Source: Epiperipatus broadwayi
Lineage: Eukaryota; Onychophora; Udeonychophora; Euonychophora; Peripatidae
DNA length: 64,000 nt
NCBI GenBank assembly: GCA_028023455.1
Contig: JAQFVV010000143.1
Coordinates: forward strand, 2,458,001-2,522,000
Direction of reading: 5' to 3'
The notes under the pieces were generated by a model. It was not told the origin of the DNA. It saw nothing but the letters and a program-made list of their open reading frames with translations, and ran no database searches. Of this stretch, positions 59,653 through 64,000 are shown one piece after another; positions within the stretch are counted from its first letter, which is position 1, and every line of letters begins with the position of its first letter. Position numbers and translations under genes: made by a program.

Positions 59653-60156
59653 CCCTAAATCAGGGGAGGGCAAATAGCAGCCCAAGGACCACATGTGGCC
59701 TGCTAAGGGTTTTTATGTGGTCCACCAAGACAATCAGAAAAATTCACCTTGAACTGAGATTTCCTTCCCATGTGCAACCGAAGATTCATCTCATAATTTT
59801 CACTAGGATGGCCACGTCAATACACATGCGCAGTGTAGATACGATATGCAGTGCTTTTCCAGTTGATCTAGTTAATTTTAATTTTGTCTTTGCATTAGCA
59901 AATATATACATTTCCAACTTTAGTGAAACCATGAACCCTCTGAAAAAATGTAAAATTAGTGATGAATGTCATGTGTTTAATGAAGAATGGACAAATAATA
60001 TTTCTCTAGTAATACAGGAAATAAAGCAGTGTGTTTATTGTGCCATGAAAAAAGGTCCTTCACTAACCTTCGCTTCCACAAAATGTCCCCCGATGCGACC
60101 CTCTGCCAACTTCTGTGGCTCCCAAGCCAAAACAATTGCCCACCCCTGCCCTAAAT
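59653..60156 (+). mobile_element. hAT-family derivative with perfect 8-bp target duplications
   Basis: CCCTAAAT at 59653-59660 and 60149-60156 brackets a 488-bp element. Its ends are inverted repeats: left CAGGGGAGGGCAA, right (minus strand) CAGGGGTGGGCAA, followed on both sides by GGCC/CCACA-rich sequence as in many hAT elements. Eight-base duplications are diagnostic of hAT transposases. It keeps a small 5' coding piece but not the catalytic part, so it depends on another copy's enzyme. Confidence 0.92.
59931..60050 (+). pseudogene. hAT transposase N-terminal remnant (BED finger start)
   Basis: From ATG at 59931 the frame reads MNPLKKCKISDECHVFNEEW and then CVYC, like the N-terminus of GTF2IRD2/ZBED-type hAT transposases (KKRKxxxExRxFQEEW...CLIC). 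The first Cys pair of the finger is present; the rest of the protein has been deleted, leaving sequence that leads straight to the right inverted repeat. Confidence 0.65.
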
Positions 60157-60466
60157 CAATCTAGATGGACTTTGCTGGAATAACCTTTTCATCTTACAAG
60201 GAATTTTCTTATTCATCATGATGATTTTATCATTATTCCTTGAGTCAAATACTAAATTTTCATCCACAAAGAGCTTTATCCATCATACAACAATAATTTA
60301 CTAACACCTCATACACTCATTTTGTTGGTAAGTATGGGATTAAACTCTGGGCATTGTATGTTCCTTTAATTTCCCCCAGACTTCTTTAATATAGTGGTAA
60401 TTCCACTAGTGGAAGGCCTATTAGGTATGGAACTATGGTTATTTCTAGAATGACTGAGGAGTATTT
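60157..60466. other. Internal sequence of the LTR element, no domain seen
   Basis: On the minus strand this follows gag. Frames are short; no protease or RT motif could be identified. It may contain decayed gag C-terminus. Confidence 0.4.
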
Positions 60467-62400
60467 CTAGATAAATATGAAAACACTACCTCTATTCTCA
60501 AAAGATTTCACTTTTCTTATCTTTGGATTACAACTCATTTGATTATAAGACATTGGTGTGACCTGCATACTTGAAACAGGATAACTTATTCTATCCTTAA
60601 GATTGATAGATTTATGGTCATATGAGGAATCAGCTATCTCTAGGGCATCCAGTATTTCTGTCACTTCTTCTATAGTTAAGCGATCAGCAGCAATAAGTAT
60701 CTGCTTGATTGCCCTTGGAAGATTATGTCGAATAATATGAACTATCTGCAGTTCTGACAACAAAAAGGCAGTAAGACTTTTCAATTTAACTGTTTGCTCT
60801 TTAAATTTTTTTGTATAACTTCCTCTCTTAAAATTATAATTTTCTTGAGATATTTGATAATGCACGTTATCTTGCCTATCATCACTCCAAAAGCTACACA
60901 TTATTAAGTACTTAAAATCCCCATAAGTCATTGGTTTGTTAAACAATGATTGCCACCAATTCTTTGCAGCATCAGACAAATGATTGTTAGCAATGGCTAG
61001 TTTTTCTTTTTCATTCATTATACATAATGAAAACTCTTCCAGACTATTTAAAAATTCTAAAGGATTTTCTGTAAATCCACCTTTAAAGGGCAATATTCTT
61101 ATAAATTTTACAGCTAAAGGATTTATATTATTTAGATCCTCACCTTCACAAACCTTTACTCTTTTCAACTTCTTCTTTACTTTTTACCTCATCCCTAATA
61201 TATTTGTCACTTTGAAAATCTATCTGGCCAAGTTCCTCTCTTTGATTCCCTTCCTCTTTACCAATAGTTTTCATTATCTTAGCATTTTCTATTTCTGTAA
61301 ATCTCTTATTATTTAATAGACTTTCTGTCCATTTACTGACAAATGTCTTTAAATTTAAAATCTAATCCTAAATGACTTACTACTACTTTAATGTAATCTT
61401 TCTGACCTTCTTGAAATTCGTTTAAGTCTAAATTAATTGCTTCTTTCTGCTCTCCTATCTTATCCATAACACCTTTATTTTTATCTATGATATCCTTAAT
61501 TTCTTTCTGCATCTTTTTCATATGTTCACCCATCCTAGATCTAAACTTATGATTTTCTATCATTTCCCCTTTTGCCATACTCATATCTTCAAACATTTCC
61601 TTCTTAATTTCTTCTTTAAATATACCAGCATCAAAATCTTTTTCTCTACCCATCTCAATTCATTCTTTCCTAATATCCTGTATTTGAAAATCAAAACTAG
61701 TAATATAACTACCTATCTTTTCATTAGAAACTTTTATTTTCTCTTCTAGTTGATCCTGGGAAATCTTTATTTTCTCTTCCAACTGGTAAAACCTCTCTTT
61801 ATTCTCTCCTTCATTGTGAATCTTTTGACTTAACTCAGTTATTCTACTATTTATGTCTTCACTTGCTCTTTTACAATTGTTGTCTAACACATTTCTATGA
61901 ATCTTTAATTCTTTTTGAGTTAACTGATAATACTCATGAATTTTATCATCTACTATTTTGACATTTTTCGCACTTAATAGCTCCATTTTAAAATCCATGT
62001 CCTCTTTTAATGCTTTTAAATCCTCCTCATTTTTATCGAATCTACTATCAAAAATACATTTCATATTTTCCAAGTTACTCCTGCCATCATCCAGATTATT
62101 TTTCATTTCATCAATATTACTCTTGATTTCATTTTTATTATCATCTAATTTTTTATTCATATGTTCTTTGTTATCATCTAATTTTTTATTCATATCTTCT
62201 TTCATTTGATTCATATCTTTTTTGTTATCATCAAATTTTTTATTCATATCTTCTTTGTTATCATCTAATTTTGTATTCATACCATCTAATATTTTATTAA
62301 ACTCTGCTATAAATTTCATTAACATATTCAAGTCATTATTATTTTTAGAGCTCTTAAAACTTACAACTTCCTCTAACTCTTTTTCTTTGTTATCACTCAT
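60467..62400 (-). pseudogene. Gag of an LTR retrotransposon with long coiled coil
   Basis: On the minus strand a Gag-like protein of roughly 640 codons, in three pieces. Residues 1-246 (62400-61663) are an almost entirely coiled-coil N-terminus with repeated DDNKEDMNKK-type units. TGA at 61662-61660 interrupts; the same frame goes on to 61333. After frameshifts near 61340 and 61175 the retrotransposon-Gag domain follows (60467-61168): LPFKGGFTENPLEFLNSLEE, HLSDAAKNWWQSLFN, the MTYGDFKYLIMCSFW block and LTIEEVTEILDALE. Position 500 bases after a lysine-type primer site confirms it as gag. No CCHC knuckle survives. Confidence 0.8.
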
Positions 62401-62876
62401 TTAACTAAAATATTACTATTTTTATATTATCATTAAAATATTTCTTCGCCATGTCACAAGTCACATATATCTGAGCATCTCCTTACAAACACCAAATACA
62501 AATTCTAGATATTACTTCACATATTTCTTAAGTTACCATTTTTAAACTTCTTATTATCATCACTTCTTTAAAATGTAACCACTTCAATATTAATTTGCTT
62601 AATTTCATTTGTCAAATCACTTTCACCCTACTCATATCATATTTGTTAATTTAATAACCTCCCAAAATATCATGAAGATAGTCTATCCAAAATTGAGAGT
62701 ATAAGTCACATGTCATTTCTATATATCATGTCCATCATGTTATCCCCCTATACATATCAAGCTCACCATATTGCTGTACCAAAAACCCTTCTGACCTTTA
62801 TAGCTAGCAATCATCACTCAACCTATCTCACACACTACCATATTGTATCGTGCAACCTCCAATTAACTAATTGTGC
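62401..62876 (-). other. Leader between primer site and gag
   Basis: About 475 bases of non-coding sequence between the primer-binding site and the gag ATG (62400-62398). It would hold packaging signals, but none can be recognised. Confidence 0.5.
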
Positions 62877-62895
62877 CCACACTTTTGGGGCGCCA
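62877..62895 (-). promoter_or_regulatory. Primer-binding site, lysine-tRNA type
   Basis: Fifteen bases inside the 5' LTR the coding strand reads TGGCGCCCCAAAAGTGTGG, close to the TGGCGCCCAAC start of sites complementary to tRNA-Lys. It fixes the element's strand and the inner LTR edge at 62911. Confidence 0.75.
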
Positions 62896-62910
62896 AAAAC
62901 CTTCAATCTC

Positions 62911-64000
62911 TGTAACCTTTCCTTTTCAGTTGTGTATTTTATATGAAAAAAAAATTAATTACTATACTTTCTAATTTGTCTTTGTTGTTTTAAGATTATG
63001 CCATAATATGGCTAGACAATTGAGCATCAAAAATCTTTCTTTCTACTATAATCTGTCCACCCTGAATCTCCACATTTCTTACTATACACTTTGAATCTAT
63101 CTGCCGCCTAGCTCTAACATTAAACCATAAATCATATAAGATATTATTTCATGAAACTCAACAATTGATTATAATTATCTATCAAATAATTCCTAACATA
63201 GATTTACAAAGACAGTTACAAGAGAGTGGATTTAAATAATAAAAAAAAATATATTTTTTTTTCATGACATTTTGAATTAATCACATCAATTTAATAAAAT
63301 CTATTATAATCTCATATCTTTTATAATAATTACTACTACCTTATGCATATCTCAAGGTTCTTACTTATTCCCATATGATAACATAATAATTCCTGTATTT
63401 AAGATAATTGAATAATAAGAGGGATTTTACTAAGATCCAATCATCTTAATCATAACCACACCTAACATTATAATATATTTTAAGTCATTTCATTAGAATT
63501 AGTATATCCTTTGAACAAGAATAATAAATTCCAAATTATAAATCATCATCATATTTTCTAACAATTAATATAATTACAACTTATAACTAACTACTACTTA
63601 TAAAATAAACTATTTTTTTTTTAACTTTAGTCAGCTAAATTACCAACTTATCCGGTTTTATATTCCCCATTAACTTTAATTAAATTGTCTACAATATTTT
63701 CATACTAATATTTAATACTCATATACTCTTTTGAATGTATTTGAAATGAATTCAAATTTACTTTTCCACAAGAAATTTCCATGTGACTATAAAGATATAA
63801 CTATCCCTAAGTTAAAATTATAATGCTATTAAATATTCTCATTCAAGTAATTATAATTGAATTTAATAAACAATTATTTTATCATTTTTTGTTCTATATT
63901 ATACTCCCAATAATTTGTGTATTTGGATATGACAAAGTAGTGAAAATAATTCTAAACTGAACAAAGACTTTACCACTATATTTACAATATTAGTTTATTT
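62911..64000 (-). repeat. 5' LTR of the gag-carrying element (right copy, cut by window end)
   Basis: Partner of 53564-54634, starting TGTAACC on the plus strand and still matching at the last base of the window. Length is therefore at least 1,090 bp. Confidence 0.85.

Larger units (their letters stand above)
53564..64000 (-). mobile_element. Gag-only LTR retroelement, extends beyond window
   Basis: Two direct repeats (53564-54634 and 62911-64000), TG/CA ends, a primer-binding site just inside the right copy and a Gag frame reading leftward define a minus-strand LTR element whose 5' LTR is cut by the window edge. Between gag and the left LTR no protease, RT, RNase H or integrase motif was seen, even allowing for inserted elements. 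It may be non-autonomous or have lost pol by deletion. Confidence 0.7.

Noticed and set aside
61522-62404. Plus-strand open frames rich in Phe, Leu and Ser.
   Set aside because: They are antisense shadows of the Lys/Asp/Asn-rich coiled-coil Gag.

Overview
This is a strongly A+T-rich, gene-poor stretch of an animal genome. Animal origin is shown by a first coding exon of a ZNRF1/ZNRF2-type ubiquitin ligase, and by CR1-like, RTE-like and Jockey-like LINEs, a Penelope-like element, hAT transposons, Ty3/Gypsy-type LTR elements and tRNA-derived SINEs. I cannot name the species; an invertebrate is the best guess. Only one ordinary host exon is supported, at 29.3-29.7 kb on the minus strand. Nearly everything else recognisable is transposon-derived and mutated. 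| Layout. 1-7.5 kb: a Gypsy retrotransposon (minus strand, LTRs 1508-2337 and 6377-7076) sits inside an older hAT transposase relic whose halves flank it. 8.4-11.2 kb: a minus-strand RTE-like LINE relic, interrupted near 9.5-10.3 kb by material ending in a 198-base fold-back. 13.1-14.15 kb: a retroposed sequence with 13-bp target-site duplications. 20.5-21.2 kb: an unidentified broken coding relic. 22.8-26.0 kb: a Jockey-like LINE relic with a 415-base palindromic insertion flanked by 13-bp duplications. 27.6 kb and 52.7-53.5 kb: inverted pairs of a tRNA-like repeat. 29.3-29.7 kb: ZNRF-like exon 1. 31.2-34.3 kb: a second hAT relic, of another subfamily, interrupted by a less A+T-rich island. 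44.8-49.3 kb: a CR1-like LINE with intact PHD/esterase ORF1 and broken ORF2. 50.7-52.7 kb: two Penelope-like 3' portions joined head to head. 53.6 to beyond 64 kb: a minus-strand LTR element with at least 1.07-kb LTRs, a lysine-tRNA-type primer site and a coiled-coil Gag, but no visible pol; it holds a 1.2-kb inverted-repeat element with telomere-like repeats and a 488-bp hAT derivative with perfect 8-bp duplications. | How it fits together: the window is a stack of nested insertions. The LINE and Penelope insertions show target-primed signatures, the hAT derivative a cut-and-paste signature, and the LTR elements primer-site and polypurine signals. The ZNRF gene reads leftward from about 29.8 kb and its later exons were not found here. 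No prokaryotic-type operon, CRISPR array, rRNA or functional tRNA was seen, and I found no clearly new biological system. The least explained items are the palindromic insertion at 25 kb, the retroposed sequence at 13 kb, the gag-only LTR element and the inverted-repeat element carrying telomere-like repeats.
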